DNA of 64,000 bases from Flavobacterium sp. CECT 9288 (GCF_918731615.1 NZ_OU957226.1:3039501-3103500); one strand, 5' to 3'; counted from the first letter of the stretch, positions 18,382 to 28,321 are shown. Notes: a model not told the origin generated them from the sequence alone. Program-made: numbers and translations.

Positions 18382-18957
18382 ATGCAGTTAGACATCAGAG
18401 AAATAATTACCGTTAGTATGGTTCTTTTTGCCGTAATTGACATTGTGGGATCTATACCTATTATTGTAGATCTCCGTACTAAACACGGCCACATCGAATC
18501 TGAGAAAGCCTCCATCGTAGCTGGAGTCATTATGATTGTTTTCCTTTTTGCAGGAGAAGAACTTTTAAATTTAATTGGTATCGATGTGAATTCATTTGCA
18601 GTTGCAGGTTCATTTGTTCTTTTTTTCCTAGCCTTAGAGATGATATTAGGCATTCGTATTTATCGTGACGAAGAAGCGAGTTCAGCATCTATTGTTCCAC
18701 TAGCCTTTCCACTTATTGCTGGTGCTGGAACCATGACTACCTTACTTTCCTTACGTTCTCAATTTTTTACTATTAATATTGTCATAGCCATATTCTTGAA
18801 CATCATTTTAGTATACATCGTTTTAAAATCTTCTTCTAAAATTGAAAAGATGTTAGGCGAAAACGGACTTGGAGTGATCCGAAAGACTTTTGGAGTAGTA
18901 TTATTAGCAATTGCTGTTAAATTATTTGCTGCTAATGTTAAAGGTTTGTTTCTTTAA
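18382..18957 (+). CDS. MarC family integral membrane protein
   Basis: A 191-residue inner-membrane protein with about six hydrophobic segments and the family signatures VLFAVIDIVGSIPI near the front and PLAFPLIAGAGTMTTLL in the middle. MarC/YhgN proteins have no settled function; the old link to multiple antibiotic resistance is not supported. The start at 18382 is chosen because an exact promoter box at 18355-18362 lies inside the longer frame that opens at 18328. It is probably monocistronic or shares a transcript with the small membrane protein that follows 98 bp later. Confidence 0.85.
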   Translation: MQLDIREIITVSMVLFAVIDIVGSIPIIVDLRTKHGHIESEKASIVAGVIMIVFLFAGEELLNLIGIDVNSFAVAGSFVLFFLALEMILGIRIYRDEEASSASIVPLAFPLIAGAGTMTTLLSLRSQFFTINIVIAIFLNIILVYIVLKSSSKIEKMLGENGLGVIRKTFGVVLLAIAVKLFAANVKGLFL

Positions 18958-19055
18958 TATAAAATTTAATAATTTTACACCCTAATTTTAATTGGTTACA
19001 TAGAATTTACTTCTATCTTTTTCAGTACACTAAGATTTAAACAACAAACTCATTT

Positions 19056-19259
19056 ATGAAAATTTTCACTAACATATTGGTATTTTTGGCACTAGCTTTA
19101 ATCGTCTTTAATGTTACATTACTAGATTTTAAAAACCCCTTTCAAGGAGAAAGCATTGTTGCGTTTATTGGTATTGCAGCCTCATTATGTGCTGTATTGA
19201 TTCTTCTTATTTTTAGAGTTTCCAAAAAGATTGAAGAAAAATCAAATCCAAAAACATAA
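19056..19259 (+). CDS. Small two-helix membrane protein
   Basis: A 67-residue protein with two hydrophobic segments (about residues 4-24 and 34-54) separated by a short polar loop, and a Lys/Glu-rich tail. I do not recognise a named family. It looks like the small hypothetical membrane proteins often seen in Flavobacterium. A hairpin terminator lies 31 bp past its stop. Confidence 0.65.
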   Translation: MKIFTNILVFLALALIVFNVTLLDFKNPFQGESIVAFIGIAASLCAVLILLIFRVSKKIEEKSNPKT

Positions 19260-19290
19260 TAAAGTATAGTTAATTTTGAAATATATTTAA

Positions 19291-19324
19291 GGATGCGCTA
19301 GACTTTTAGCGCATCCTTTTTTTA
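19291..19324 (+). terminator. Terminator after the small membrane protein
   Basis: Stem GGATGCGCTA/TAGCGCATCC with a six-base loop and a run of seven T on the plus strand. Confidence 0.9.
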
Positions 19325-19432
19325 TTAGAAAAAATAATTCAGTAATAAACTTCTTAAAGCATACTTTAAAAGGAAAAGTATCATTCGATAGAAAATTAGA
19401 GTAATACGATCTAAAACTTATTGATTTTTGAA

Positions 19433-21007
19433 TCATTTCAATTTCAATGCTTCTTTAAGCATAGAATCTTCTTTAAGAATAATTTCATAATACTTGTTCT
19501 CGCCAAACAATTGTCTTGCGTACTCTGCAGTTAGAAATCTTTTTACAAGCGACTTACTTTTAGAAAACTGAATGTCGAGACCGTTATCAAGAATGAATCT
19601 TTGAAATTTATTAAAATAATTATCAGACGTATTAATTTTTTCTTGTAACGCTGTGTATGCAATTCCTTTGAACTCCTTGTTATGAGAATCTAAATCCTCA
19701 AAAACATAATTCCCCATAATACCAGATTGCAATATATAACCCGCACTTTGGCTACTGTGCTCTAACTCAATAGGAACAAAAACATCAGGAACTATTCCAC
19801 CACCGCCGTAGACTATTCGTCCTTTCTTGGTTTTATATTTTAGAGTATCCGCAACTTTAATACTGTCTTTTTCATACAGCTCTCCATTTTCAAATCGGGT
19901 TTCCGACTCTTTAAAATAGGCTTCTTTGCCTTTAGCATACGGTTTTTGAATGGATCGTCCTGTAGGTGTGTAGTAGCGCGCTATGGTAAGACGCACTGAT
20001 GATCCGTCAGCAAAAGGCATTTCTCGTTGAACCAATCCTTTACCAAAAGAACGTCGGCCTACAATAAGACCTCTATCGTTGTCTTGAATGGCTCCAGCAA
20101 GAATTTCACTGGCCGATGCACTATTTTCGTTGATAAGAATAGTTAGTTTTCCTGTTTCGAATTGCCCGTTTGCTGTTGCAAAGGTTTTGGTCACTTTTCC
20201 GTTTTTGTTTTTGGTAAAAACAATGAGTTGCTTATCTGGCAGTAACTCATCTATGATAGCGATGGCTTCCTCCATATAACCACCTCCATTATCTCTCACA
20301 TCAATTACTAAGGATTTTGCACCTTGTTTTTTTAGTTTCCCTAAACCTCTCATAAACTCATCATAAGTAGTCTCTGAAAATCTATTTATTTTGATATAAC
20401 CTGTAGTGGCATTGATGAGCATAGCCACATCAATACTGTTTAACGGGATAACATCTCTTTTTATTTTAAATTTTAGTTTTTGCTTGGTGGTCTTTCTGTA
20501 CACAGTAAGCTCTACTTGAGAGCCAACTGTTCCTTTGAGTTGAGAAAACAAGCTATCAGAAGGGAGTTTTCTACCATAAAGCTTTGTCTTTCCGGCGTAT
20601 AAAATTCTGTCTCCTGCTTGAATTCCAGCTTTTGCCGAAGGGCCATTTTCAACAGGTTTTATAACCGCAACAGAATCTTTATACATGTAAAAATTAACGC
20701 CAATACCCACAAAATTCCCTTGCATACTTTCAACTACTTCTTGCTGGTCACTTGGTGAAATGTATACAGAATGTGGATCAAGCTGCGCGAGAATATTATC
20801 TACAGTAAGGTTGACAATAGAGTCTGTATTCACTTCATCTACATATTCTTTGTCAATAAAATCTATGAGTTTATTTAGTTTGTTTTTAGCATTATTATCG
20901 CCCATTAAACGGGAGGCATTGGGAAAATTCAATAAGCCACCCAGCAGCACACCAAAAGCTAGTGTGGCAAATAAAATAAGAGGCAAATATTTTGTGTTGA
21001 ATTTCAT
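19433..21007 (-). CDS. S41 family C-terminal processing peptidase
   Basis: A periplasmic serine protease of the CtpA/Prc type, 524 residues. It has an N-terminal signal anchor, a region with DPHSVYISP (about residues 77-85), and a PDZ domain near residues 98-175. The catalytic domain carries the Ser-Lys dyad, Ser298 in NSASASEILAGAIQD and Lys323 in SFGKG, 25 residues apart as in plant D1 protease. A C-terminal tail of about 130 residues follows. The ATG comes immediately after the stop of the dCMP deaminase gene, so the two are translationally coupled. The protease probably trims or degrades envelope proteins; its substrate is unknown. Confidence 0.93.
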   Translation of the reverse strand: MKFNTKYLPLILFATLAFGVLLGGLLNFPNASRLMGDNNAKNKLNKLIDFIDKEYVDEVNTDSIVNLTVDNILAQLDPHSVYISPSDQQEVVESMQGNFVGIGVNFYMYKDSVAVIKPVENGPSAKAGIQAGDRILYAGKTKLYGRKLPSDSLFSQLKGTVGSQVELTVYRKTTKQKLKFKIKRDVIPLNSIDVAMLINATTGYIKINRFSETTYDEFMRGLGKLKKQGAKSLVIDVRDNGGGYMEEAIAIIDELLPDKQLIVFTKNKNGKVTKTFATANGQFETGKLTILINENSASASEILAGAIQDNDRGLIVGRRSFGKGLVQREMPFADGSSVRLTIARYYTPTGRSIQKPYAKGKEAYFKESETRFENGELYEKDSIKVADTLKYKTKKGRIVYGGGGIVPDVFVPIELEHSSQSAGYILQSGIMGNYVFEDLDSHNKEFKGIAYTALQEKINTSDNYFNKFQRFILDNGLDIQFSKSKSLVKRFLTAEYARQLFGENKYYEIILKEDSMLKEALKLK

Positions 21008-21439
21008 TTATTCTTCCATTATAGGTATGTGCTCCACCTCTACACCTGCTTTCATCAAAAATTGTATTCCAGAATCATCTCTATATCCAGCGTGATACAC
21101 TACTCTTTTTATACCCGACTGGTGAATTAACTTACTGCATTCTTTACATGGAGAAAGGGTAATGTACAACGTAGCACCCTCACAAGATTGCGTAGAACGT
21201 GCAACTTTAAGAATCGCATTCGCCTCAGCGTGCAATACATCCCAGCGCGTAAGTCCTTCCTCATCTTCGCAGCAATTATCAAAACCGCTTGGCGTACCAT
21301 TGTACCCATCAGAAATAATCATTCGATCCCTAACTATAATGGCTCCTACTTGTTTGCGCTTGCAATAAGATAATAAACTCCACTCTTTTGCAATTCGTAA
21401 GTAGGCTTTGTCGTATTTATTTAATTTTTTTTCGCTCAT
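21008..21439 (-). CDS. dCMP deaminase family protein
   Basis: A 143-residue zinc deaminase of the ComEB/dCMP deaminase type, converting dCMP to dUMP on the path to dTTP. Zinc-site motifs are complete: HAE at residues 70-72 and PCKEC with Cys98 and Cys101. The substrate-binding block GYNGTPSG and the Cys pair in DNCCED are typical of the family. The start at 21439 is one base after the stop of the HupE-like gene; a longer frame from 21466 would overlap that gene. The stop abuts the next ATG, so all three genes form a compact operon. Confidence 0.92.
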   Translation of the reverse strand: MSEKKLNKYDKAYLRIAKEWSLLSYCKRKQVGAIIVRDRMIISDGYNGTPSGFDNCCEDEEGLTRWDVLHAEANAILKVARSTQSCEGATLYITLSPCKECSKLIHQSGIKRVVYHAGYRDDSGIQFLMKAGVEVEHIPIMEE

Positions 21440-21440
21440 T

Positions 21441-22034
21441 TTATCGTATCCAAAGTTCACTTTCAACTAATAACGGAATCACAACCCCTATGACAAAAGC
21501 CGACATGACTAAGGTCCAATCTCTTTTAGAAAATCTAAAAACGGTTTGTACCAAATAAGAAATAATTAGAAGTACAAAAACAACTATAATTTGAGCAGCT
21601 TCGATGCCCAAGGCAAACTCAGCAAGAGGTAAAACTTTTGAAGCAGCATCTCCACCCAAGATAGATTTAAAATAATTTGAAAAACCTAAACCGTGGATAA
21701 TCCCAAAAAACAAAGTTGTAAAAAACACAAGGTTGATACTTTCTTTTTTACCAGATTTACCTGCTGTAAAAAGATTAAACGAAGCCGTTATTAATATGGT
21801 TACTGGAATCATAAACTCTACAACATTTACTTTAATAGCTACAATACCAAAAACAGATAACATTAACGCCATAGTGTGACCAATTGTAAATAAAGTTACT
21901 AATAGCGCTACACGTTTCCAATCCTTGAAAGAATAAGGAATAGTTAGGGCTATTAAAAACAAAACGTGATCATAGGCATGTATATCTAAAACATGTTTTA
22001 AACCTATTTGAAAGTAAATCCAAAATTCTTGCAT
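21441..22034 (-). CDS. HupE/UreJ-like membrane protein
   Basis: A 197-residue polytopic membrane protein with the conserved segment GLKHVLDIHAYDHVLFLIAL and the following TLFTIGHTMAL. Both are His/Asp-rich helices typical of the HupE/UreJ_2 family, in which these residues are thought to bind a transition metal such as nickel or cobalt. No hydrogenase or urease gene is nearby, so its role here cannot be taken from context. It is the first gene of a tight operon with the dCMP deaminase and the S41 peptidase. Confidence 0.8.
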   Translation of the reverse strand: MQEFWIYFQIGLKHVLDIHAYDHVLFLIALTIPYSFKDWKRVALLVTLFTIGHTMALMLSVFGIVAIKVNVVEFMIPVTILITASFNLFTAGKSGKKESINLVFFTTLFFGIIHGLGFSNYFKSILGGDAASKVLPLAEFALGIEAAQIIVVFVLLIISYLVQTVFRFSKRDWTLVMSAFVIGVVIPLLVESELWIR

Positions 22035-22490
22035 TACTACTAATTTAAGTTGCTAAAAGGGTTGTAAACTTACAATAAATTTTGAAAATCCTTCCCTAGA
22101 ATATCTAATAAATTCAATGAAAACAATACGTTCAATATCTTGAAAAACGAATATAGCAACTCGAATAAAGTCATTTGGCACACGCTCAAAAAGTAACATT
22201 CATAACTGCTGCACGATCAACAACACTTACTTACATTATAATATAACTTGGCAACAAAAAAAGAAAAGCATAAAATCCTCAATGCTTTAAAACGCAATTT
22301 TAAAAGACAGCTATTAGAATGTATAAATCTTACAAATCATGCAAATAATCTTAACTTTACTTTAAATTAACAGGTTTACAATGTGTTAATCTTGGAGTAA
22401 CATTTTAATGATAAATCAACAATATTGACCTAAACTAAGATTCAGTTTCTTGCGATAGTTTTGCATTCAAACGAACTAAACACAATTATC
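22035..22490. other. 456-bp regulatory gap upstream of the PhoX-like gene
   Basis: Contains no credible ORF. The segment at roughly 22350-22410 is rich in TTAAC/TTAAA/GTAAC pentamers spaced by about 11 bp (for example TTAAC and TTAAA 11 bp apart), similar to the repeats near the PhoBR-like genes. An exact TAnnTTTG box lies at 22456-22463. Confidence 0.5.
22456..22463 (+). promoter_or_regulatory. Bacteroidota -7 promoter box (TAGTTTTG) for the PhoX-like gene
   Basis: Exact TAnnTTTG match 28 bases before the ATG at 22491. The nearest upstream TTG (22426-22428) is slightly too far for an ideal -33 element. Confidence 0.5.
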
Positions 22491-23969
22491 ATGAATCAGA
22501 ATTATTTAAAAAAAATAGCATTATCATCGCTTTTGTTAGCTGCAGCGGTAGGGTGTCAAGACGACAAAAATGAAACCCCTAGCGAAAACAAAGCTATTAA
22601 TTTTTCAAATGTTTCTTCAGTTCCTGCATTGGCTGTAGCCAAAGAAGGATTCGAAAACTTACAAATCACTTCATTATTAAGCAGTTCAGATGTCTTAACA
22701 CAATCACCAGGATTTATTTACGGTGCTCAACCTGATGGTGCTGGATTTATGAAAGATCCTGCAGGTGATGGTTACATTATGATTACCAACCACGAAATAT
22801 TAAAATCTGTATCCAGAGTATATTTTGACAAAACTCTTAAGCCAGTAAAAGGAGATTATATTGTTGATGCAGTGGGCGGGATGACTCGTTTGTGCTCGGC
22901 TACACTTGCCGTACCAGCAATTCACGGGTTTGGTCCTTTGTTTTTGACTGCTGGAGAAAGTGGTGAAGAAAGTATGGTACACGGTATTGATCCATTAGGC
23001 CTTACAAGTATGAAAACTAGAACGGACCGCGTTTTACCAGCTTTAGGAAAAGCGAGTATGGAAAATGCAGTACCATTGACCAAGCAAGCCTATCCTGGAA
23101 AAACAGTTATTGTAATTGGTGAAGATCAATCTTACTCTACCTCTCACGCCAGTGCAGGACAAGTTATCATGTACATGAGCGAAACTGTTGGAGATTTAAA
23201 CAACGGAAAATTATACGCCTTAAAAAGAAATGATGGTAACCAAGTAGAGACTAGCATGAATGTAGGAACCTCATTTGATGTATCTTTTGTAGAAATTCCA
23301 AATGCTAAAAACTTAACTGGTGCAGTAATCAATACTACTGTAAACAACTTGGGAGCCATTCGTTTTTCTAGAGTTGAAGATGTAGATTACAGAAAAGGAT
23401 CAGCAAAAAACAACCGTGAATTGTATTTTACAGCTACTGGACAAGCTAGCGCAAATGCTCCAGTTGCAGGTTATACCATGTGGGGACGTGTTTACAAGCT
23501 TATTTTAGACGATGCTAATCCATTAAAAGGAAAATTAGAATTGGTAATTGAAGGTGACTCAACTCCTGGAACAGGAATTATCAATCCAGATAACATTACC
23601 GTGACTGAGAATTATGTGTACACACAAGAAGATGGAGATTCATTCTATCCTGCTGCAAAACACGATTCTTATATCTGGCAATACAACATTGCATCTAAGG
23701 TTAACAAACCTTGGTTGACAATGAATCACAAAAGAACTGATGCTGCCTGGAATACAACTTACAACCCAGCTAATGAAATGCGTTTTGGAAGTTGGGAATA
23801 TGGTGCAATGGAAGATATTTCAGATGTAATTGGTGTTCCGAATACATTTATCGTAAACATACATCCACATACATGGCAAAAAGATGCTTTTTCAAATGCT
23901 GATGGTAGTGGATTAAACACAAACAAAGAAGGTGGTCAAACCATCATCATCCGAAACGTACAACGATAA
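22491..23969 (+). CDS. PhoX-like (DUF839) lipoprotein, putative phosphatase
   Basis: A 492-residue lipoprotein: the signal peptide ends LLAAAVGCQDD, with Cys as the lipidation site. The body resembles the PhoX/DUF839 beta-propeller phosphatases, with DGYIMITNHE near the front, EDVDYRKG, GRVYKLIL, and INPDNITVTENYVYTQEDGD, where PhoX places metal-binding acidic residues. The classic TCEE metal motif is not obvious; the matching area reads AGESGEES, so activity and metal use may differ from known PhoX. The Met at 22491 is preferred over the upstream frame at 22461 because a promoter box lies between them. Pho-type control is an inference from the upstream repeats. Confidence 0.65.
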   Translation: MNQNYLKKIALSSLLLAAAVGCQDDKNETPSENKAINFSNVSSVPALAVAKEGFENLQITSLLSSSDVLTQSPGFIYGAQPDGAGFMKDPAGDGYIMITNHEILKSVSRVYFDKTLKPVKGDYIVDAVGGMTRLCSATLAVPAIHGFGPLFLTAGESGEESMVHGIDPLGLTSMKTRTDRVLPALGKASMENAVPLTKQAYPGKTVIVIGEDQSYSTSHASAGQVIMYMSETVGDLNNGKLYALKRNDGNQVETSMNVGTSFDVSFVEIPNAKNLTGAVINTTVNNLGAIRFSRVEDVDYRKGSAKNNRELYFTATGQASANAPVAGYTMWGRVYKLILDDANPLKGKLELVIEGDSTPGTGIINPDNITVTENYVYTQEDGDSFYPAAKHDSYIWQYNIASKVNKPWLTMNHKRTDAAWNTTYNPANEMRFGSWEYGAMEDISDVIGVPNTFIVNIHPHTWQKDAFSNADGSGLNTNKEGGQTIIIRNVQR

Positions 23970-23989
23970 TTACCTCAACTATTGATATG

Positions 23990-24018
23990 AAAACAGCCCA
24001 AAATTTTGGGTTGTTTTT
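23990..24018 (+). terminator. Terminator between PhoX-like and cytochrome peroxidase genes
   Basis: Stem AACAGCCCAAAA paired with TTTTGGGTTGTT (one G-T pair) followed by T-rich sequence. It suggests only part of the transcript reads on into the next gene. Confidence 0.75.
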
Positions 24019-24039
24019 GTATTTAAGACAATCCACAAC

Positions 24040-25812
24040 ATGAAACCGCTATTAAAACTGCTGCCTCTATTACTCCTATTTTTTTCTTGTCAAAAGCAAT
24101 ACACTAGTTTGACCATTCAAGAAGAACTGTTATCGAATTTAGAGGAACTCAATCAAGAATTACTTGCTTTTGAAAAAGTAGCCGCCAAAAATCCAACTCA
24201 AAAACAACTACAAAAATCATTTGTAACAAGCCGCATTGCATATAAAAAAATAGAATGGGCTGTCGAATATTTTACGCCAGACCCAGCACGATTTATTAAC
24301 GGACCAGCACTTGATGAATTAGAAGTAGAAGAAAACAAGTTCTTATCACCAAGTGGTTTTCAAGTCATTGAAGAACTAATTTACCCACAATATTCTGCCA
24401 ATAATTCCAGTACTTTAAAAAGAGAAATTGCCGTTTTAAAAGGTTTAATTGCGCAAGTCAAAGAGCATTTATCCGTAATTACCATCAGCCCTGATTATGT
24501 TATTGATGCCAGCAAAATGGAAGTGTACCGAATCTTAACACTTGGCATCACCGGTTTCGATTCGCCAATTGCCAATCAATCCATCCCTGAAACTAAGGCC
24601 AGTTTATCTTCTTTAAAAATTGTACTTGAAAAATTAAATACCAATAATTCAAAAACAAAAGTCCTACTTTTTGATTTGATAGACCAAGCAAACACCTTTT
24701 GTGATGCGAGTACCAATTTCAACTCCTTTGATCGCGCTTCCTTTATTAAAAAATATTTAAATCCAATATCTCAAAAGCTAGTTCAATTTCAAAAAGACAA
24801 TAGTATTAAAAACGTAGCGAAGACAAATGCCATCAATCCAGATGCAAAATCGCTTTTTGAAAAAAACACCTTTAATGTAAACGCTTTTATTCCGTCAAAA
24901 GAATATGCGTATTCTAAAATAAAAGCTGATCTTGGCAAAAAATTATTTTACGATTCGTCCCTTTCCAAAGATGGAAGACGTAATTGCGCCACATGTCACA
25001 ATCCGGAATTGGCTTTTACTGACGGACTAAAAACCAACTTGTCATTAAACGGAAGTCAACTACTGAGAAACACACCTACATTAACCTACGCCGGACTTCA
25101 AAATGCGCAATTTTGGGATATGCGTCAAACGGATTTAGAGAAACAAAGTTTAGATGTCATTCAAAACAAAGATGAAATGCATGGGGATTTAAAAGACAAT
25201 TTAACTCGAATACAAAGCAATACTGGATATAAAAAATTGATTAAGAATGCTTTTCCTAAAACTATTAAACTAGAAGAATGGCAATTGCAAAACGCAATTG
25301 CGAGTTACGTTCGTTCTTTAAATAAATTCAACTCTAGGTTTGATCAGTACTTTTCGGGCTCTTCAAATACTTTTTCGGATGAGGAAAAACTAGGATTTAA
25401 TCTCTTTGCAGGAAAAGGAAAATGTGCTACTTGTCATTTCATCCCATTGTTTAATGGGACAGTCCCTCCTATTTACAAAAAAACAGAGCAAGAAGTGATA
25501 GGAACACCTCAAACTAAAAACGGAAAAATCATAGATCAAGACTTAGGGCGATTTACACAATACAAAATGGCACAACTGAAAAACGCCTTTAAAACACCTA
25601 CACTAAGAAACATTGCACAAACAGGTCCGTACATGCATAATGGTGTTTTTAAATCGTTAGAAGAAGTTGTTGTTTTCTATAATGAAGGTGGTGGCGCAGG
25701 AAATGGTATTACTGTAGAAAATCAAACCTTACCGTCAGACAAACTCAACTTGACTTTGGCAGAGCAAAAAGCGTTAGTTGCCTTTATGAAAACACTTTCA
25801 GATACTAAATAA
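24040..25812 (+). CDS. Imelysin-like / di-heme cytochrome c peroxidase fusion lipoprotein
   Basis: A 590-residue exported protein with an SPII signal (LLLLFFSCQKQ). The first 230 or so residues are helical and resemble an imelysin-like domain (AYKKIEWAVEYF, FQVIEELIY). The rest is a MauG/CcpA-type di-heme peroxidase with two CxxCH heme sites, CATCH at 316-320 and CATCH at 462-466. It also has the family segments LGKKLFYDSSLSKDGRRNCATCHNPELAF and TPTLRNIAQTGPYMHNGVF split around them. Such enzymes reduce H2O2 in the periplasm using cytochrome electrons. Fusion to an imelysin-like domain suggests a link to iron or heme uptake. It follows the PhoX-like gene. Confidence 0.88.
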   Translation: MKPLLKLLPLLLLFFSCQKQYTSLTIQEELLSNLEELNQELLAFEKVAAKNPTQKQLQKSFVTSRIAYKKIEWAVEYFTPDPARFINGPALDELEVEENKFLSPSGFQVIEELIYPQYSANNSSTLKREIAVLKGLIAQVKEHLSVITISPDYVIDASKMEVYRILTLGITGFDSPIANQSIPETKASLSSLKIVLEKLNTNNSKTKVLLFDLIDQANTFCDASTNFNSFDRASFIKKYLNPISQKLVQFQKDNSIKNVAKTNAINPDAKSLFEKNTFNVNAFIPSKEYAYSKIKADLGKKLFYDSSLSKDGRRNCATCHNPELAFTDGLKTNLSLNGSQLLRNTPTLTYAGLQNAQFWDMRQTDLEKQSLDVIQNKDEMHGDLKDNLTRIQSNTGYKKLIKNAFPKTIKLEEWQLQNAIASYVRSLNKFNSRFDQYFSGSSNTFSDEEKLGFNLFAGKGKCATCHFIPLFNGTVPPIYKKTEQEVIGTPQTKNGKIIDQDLGRFTQYKMAQLKNAFKTPTLRNIAQTGPYMHNGVFKSLEEVVVFYNEGGGAGNGITVENQTLPSDKLNLTLAEQKALVAFMKTLSDTK

Positions 25813-25923
25813 GCTATATAAACGTATTTTTAGATTACATTTTTACCTAAAAACAAGCGCAATTGACTCTTGCATCTGAAAAAAATTAAACAAAAATTAA
25901 AATTATTAATTTAAAAATAGATA

Positions 25924-25931
25924 TATCTTTG
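25924..25931 (+). promoter_or_regulatory. Bacteroidota -7 promoter box (TATCTTTG) for the TerB-like gene
   Basis: Exact TAnnTTTG match 21 bases before the ATG at 25952. Confidence 0.55.
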
Positions 25932-25951
25932 TAGTATAAAAAACAACAACT

Positions 25952-26383
25952 ATGTCATTTTCAGATTTATTTGATAGCGAATTTAAGCAAAGAAACAAAG
26001 GTCATTTTGCGTCAATTGTTCGCGTAGCGCTTACTGATGGGAAATTTTCACCAGAAGAAAAAGCATTTTTAGACAAACTAGCACTTCGCCTAGAAATATC
26101 AGCAGTAGAGTATGAGGAAATTTTAGAAAATCCTTTGAATTACCCTATCAATCCACCGTATTTACACGAGCAAAGATTAGAGCGTTTGTATGATTTAGCC
26201 AGAATCGTTCACGTTGATCATCATTTAGGAGATCAACAAGAAGTTTTGTTGAGAAAAATAGGTGTAGCATTAGGGTTCAATACTGATAATGTAAATTACA
26301 TCATTGACAAAGCCTTAAAACTTGTTGACAAAGAGGTAGACTCTGACACTTTCCTTGAGGAAATGCAAAACATGCACAAATAG
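25952..26383 (+). CDS. TerB-like (DjlA N-terminal-type) protein
   Basis: A 143-residue all-helical acidic protein. The motif VRVALTDGKFSPEEKAFL (Asp and Glu positions) and the later DLARIVHVDHHLGDQQEVLLRKI match the two-part TerB fold, which is thought to bind a metal near the membrane. TerB is named after tellurite resistance, but lone TerB proteins in Bacteroidota have no proven role. It stands alone, with its own promoter box and terminator. Confidence 0.85.
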   Translation: MSFSDLFDSEFKQRNKGHFASIVRVALTDGKFSPEEKAFLDKLALRLEISAVEYEEILENPLNYPINPPYLHEQRLERLYDLARIVHVDHHLGDQQEVLLRKIGVALGFNTDNVNYIIDKALKLVDKEVDSDTFLEEMQNMHK

Positions 26384-26403
26384 ATTGCACTTGCATTTAA
26401 ATA

Positions 26404-26434
26404 AAAAAGCTTCCAGTAATCCTGGAAGCTTTTT
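26404..26434. terminator. Bidirectional terminator between TerB-like gene and fbp
   Basis: Perfect stem AAAAAGCTTCCAG/CTGGAAGCTTTTT with a five-base loop, between convergent genes. Confidence 0.92.
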
Positions 26435-26439
26435 GCTTT

Positions 26440-27459
26440 TTAGTATTTGCTCAATTTTGCTTTATGCATGAACTCTTCGGCTTTTTCAACCATGTTATAA
26501 CTTCCGCAAAAGAAAGGAACACGCTGATGCAATTCGGTTGGAGTAATCTCCATGATGCTTCCAAAACCATCTGAAGCTTTACCTCCAGCTTGCTCCACAA
26601 TAAACGCCATAGGATTACATTCATATAATAAACGTAATTTACCATTAGGTGCTTTTGAACTAGTTGGGTAGATATAAATTCCGCCTTTGATAATATTTCT
26701 ATGAATATCCGAAACTAAGCTACCGATATATCTGGAAGTATAAGGTCTATCTTCCTCTTCAGTCTGACAGTATTTGATATAATCTTTAACCCCTTGTGGA
26801 AAATGAATGTAGTTCCCTTCATTGATAGAGTAAATATGACCGTCTTTTGCAAACTTCATATTAGGGTGTGACAAATAGAAAGTCCCAATAGCAGGATTCA
26901 ATGTAAACCCATTTACACCATGACCCGTTGTGTACACTAGCATGGTTGATGTTCCATAAATTACATATCCTGCGGCTACTTGATTGATTCCTGGTTGCAA
27001 GAAATCCTCCATTGTAACTGGAGTTCCTATTGGCGTAATTCTTCTGTACACTGAGAATATAGTCCCCACAGATACGTTTACATCAATATTTGAAGAGCCA
27101 TCAAGAGGATCCATCAATACCACATATTTATTGTTGTGGCTGTTATCACTACCTTCAACAGTGATGAATTCATCGTTCTCTTCAGAGGCAATACCGCATA
27201 CAATTTCACGGTTAATTAAGGTTTGAATAAAAACGTCATTGGCATAAACATCCAGTTTTTGTTGGTCTTCTCCTTGTATATTTTGCTCGCCTGCAGCACC
27301 CACAATATCAACTAATCCGGCTTTGTTTACCTTATAGTTTACTACTTTGGCGGCAAGCCTAATTGAGTTAATAATTCGGGATAATTCACCAGACGAATAT
27401 TGAAAAGCATTTTGATTCTCTATAATAAATTCTCCTAAAGTCTTGTTGCGTTCTTCCAT
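26440..27459 (-). CDS. fbp: Fructose-1,6-bisphosphatase, class 1
   Basis: Hydrolyses fructose 1,6-bisphosphate to fructose 6-phosphate, the committed step of gluconeogenesis. The 339-residue protein has the class 1 metal-binding block [22 protein letters not shown], the upstream ASEEND acidic segment, and substrate-binding [23 protein letters not shown]. Length is typical. It is a single gene, convergent with the TerB-like gene and divergent from the GNAT gene. Confidence 0.96.
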   Translation of the reverse strand: MEERNKTLGEFIIENQNAFQYSSGELSRIINSIRLAAKVVNYKVNKAGLVDIVGAAGEQNIQGEDQQKLDVYANDVFIQTLINREIVCGIASEENDEFITVEGSDNSHNNKYVVLMDPLDGSSNIDVNVSVGTIFSVYRRITPIGTPVTMEDFLQPGINQVAAGYVIYGTSTMLVYTTGHGVNGFTLNPAIGTFYLSHPNMKFAKDGHIYSINEGNYIHFPQGVKDYIKYCQTEEEDRPYTSRYIGSLVSDIHRNIIKGGIYIYPTSSKAPNGKLRLLYECNPMAFIVEQAGGKASDGFGSIMEITPTELHQRVPFFCGSYNMVEKAEEFMHKAKLSKY

Positions 27460-27715
27460 TTCGAAATCGTTGTAGTTATTTTGAAGTCACAAATATCGTT
27501 TTTTTTGTGAAAATGATTTCAATAATATGAACTTAGTTTACCACTATTGTATATTTGCTAAATAAACTATATTTTTTTTAGTTTTAAAGCTAATTTAATT
27601 GTGATTTCAAGCAATTTAATTAAAATAACACAATGGAATCTTTGTAAGATTTTAAAAACAAGAAATAGAAAAATATCCATTAAATAATCCAATAATTAAT
27701 AGATACAACTACGCC

Positions 27716-28222
27716 ATGATAATAAGAAAAGGTACTCCGGCAGATATGCCTTCCGTTTTAGGTTTAATCAAAGAACTAGCATTGTTTGAAAAAGAACCAG
27801 ATGCAGTCCTTATTACCGTTGAAGATTTAGTACGAGATGGTTTTGGAGCTGTGCCGCTGTTTTATGTTTTTGTTGCAGAGATTGATTCAGACTCGCCAGA
27901 AAGTACTTCAGAAAAGGAAATTGTAGGTATCGCCTTGTGGTACTACCGGTATTCAACTTGGAAAGGCAAAATCATTCACTTAGAGGATTTAGTGGTAAAG
28001 GAAAGCATGCGAGGAACGGGATTAGGTTATGCCTTATATTCTGAAATTTTAAAGCAAGGTAAGAAAGACCAAGTGCGAAGAGTAGAATGGAATGTTCTGG
28101 ACTGGAATACACCAGCAATTGATTTTTACGAAAAATCAGGAGCCAAAGTATTGCGAGATTGGCATGTAGTACAAATGGATGAAATAGGTATACACCAATT
28201 TGTATCTGACAAATTGAAATAA
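27716..28222 (+). CDS. GNAT family N-acetyltransferase
   Basis: A 168-residue acetyl-CoA-dependent transferase. The core has IIHLEDLVVKESMRGTGLGYALYSEI, with the pyrophosphate-binding RxxGxG loop, and the C-terminal WNTPAIDFYEKSGA typical of diamine or spermidine-type GNAT enzymes. The substrate cannot be fixed from sequence. It precedes aspartate kinase by 99 bp on the same strand and may share its transcript. Confidence 0.85.
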   Translation: MIIRKGTPADMPSVLGLIKELALFEKEPDAVLITVEDLVRDGFGAVPLFYVFVAEIDSDSPESTSEKEIVGIALWYYRYSTWKGKIIHLEDLVVKESMRGTGLGYALYSEILKQGKKDQVRRVEWNVLDWNTPAIDFYEKSGAKVLRDWHVVQMDEIGIHQFVSDKLK

Positions 28223-28321
28223 AATATTCAAATTCAGAGACACAAATAGGGAATTAAAAAATTAAAGATAAATAGAATTCTGATTTCAATTTAGAATTTA
28301 AAAATTGTGATTTAAGAAAAT

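Noticed and set aside
21440..21466. Longer start for the dCMP deaminase gene
   Set aside because: It would overlap the HupE-like gene; the ATG at 21439 is one base after that gene's stop.
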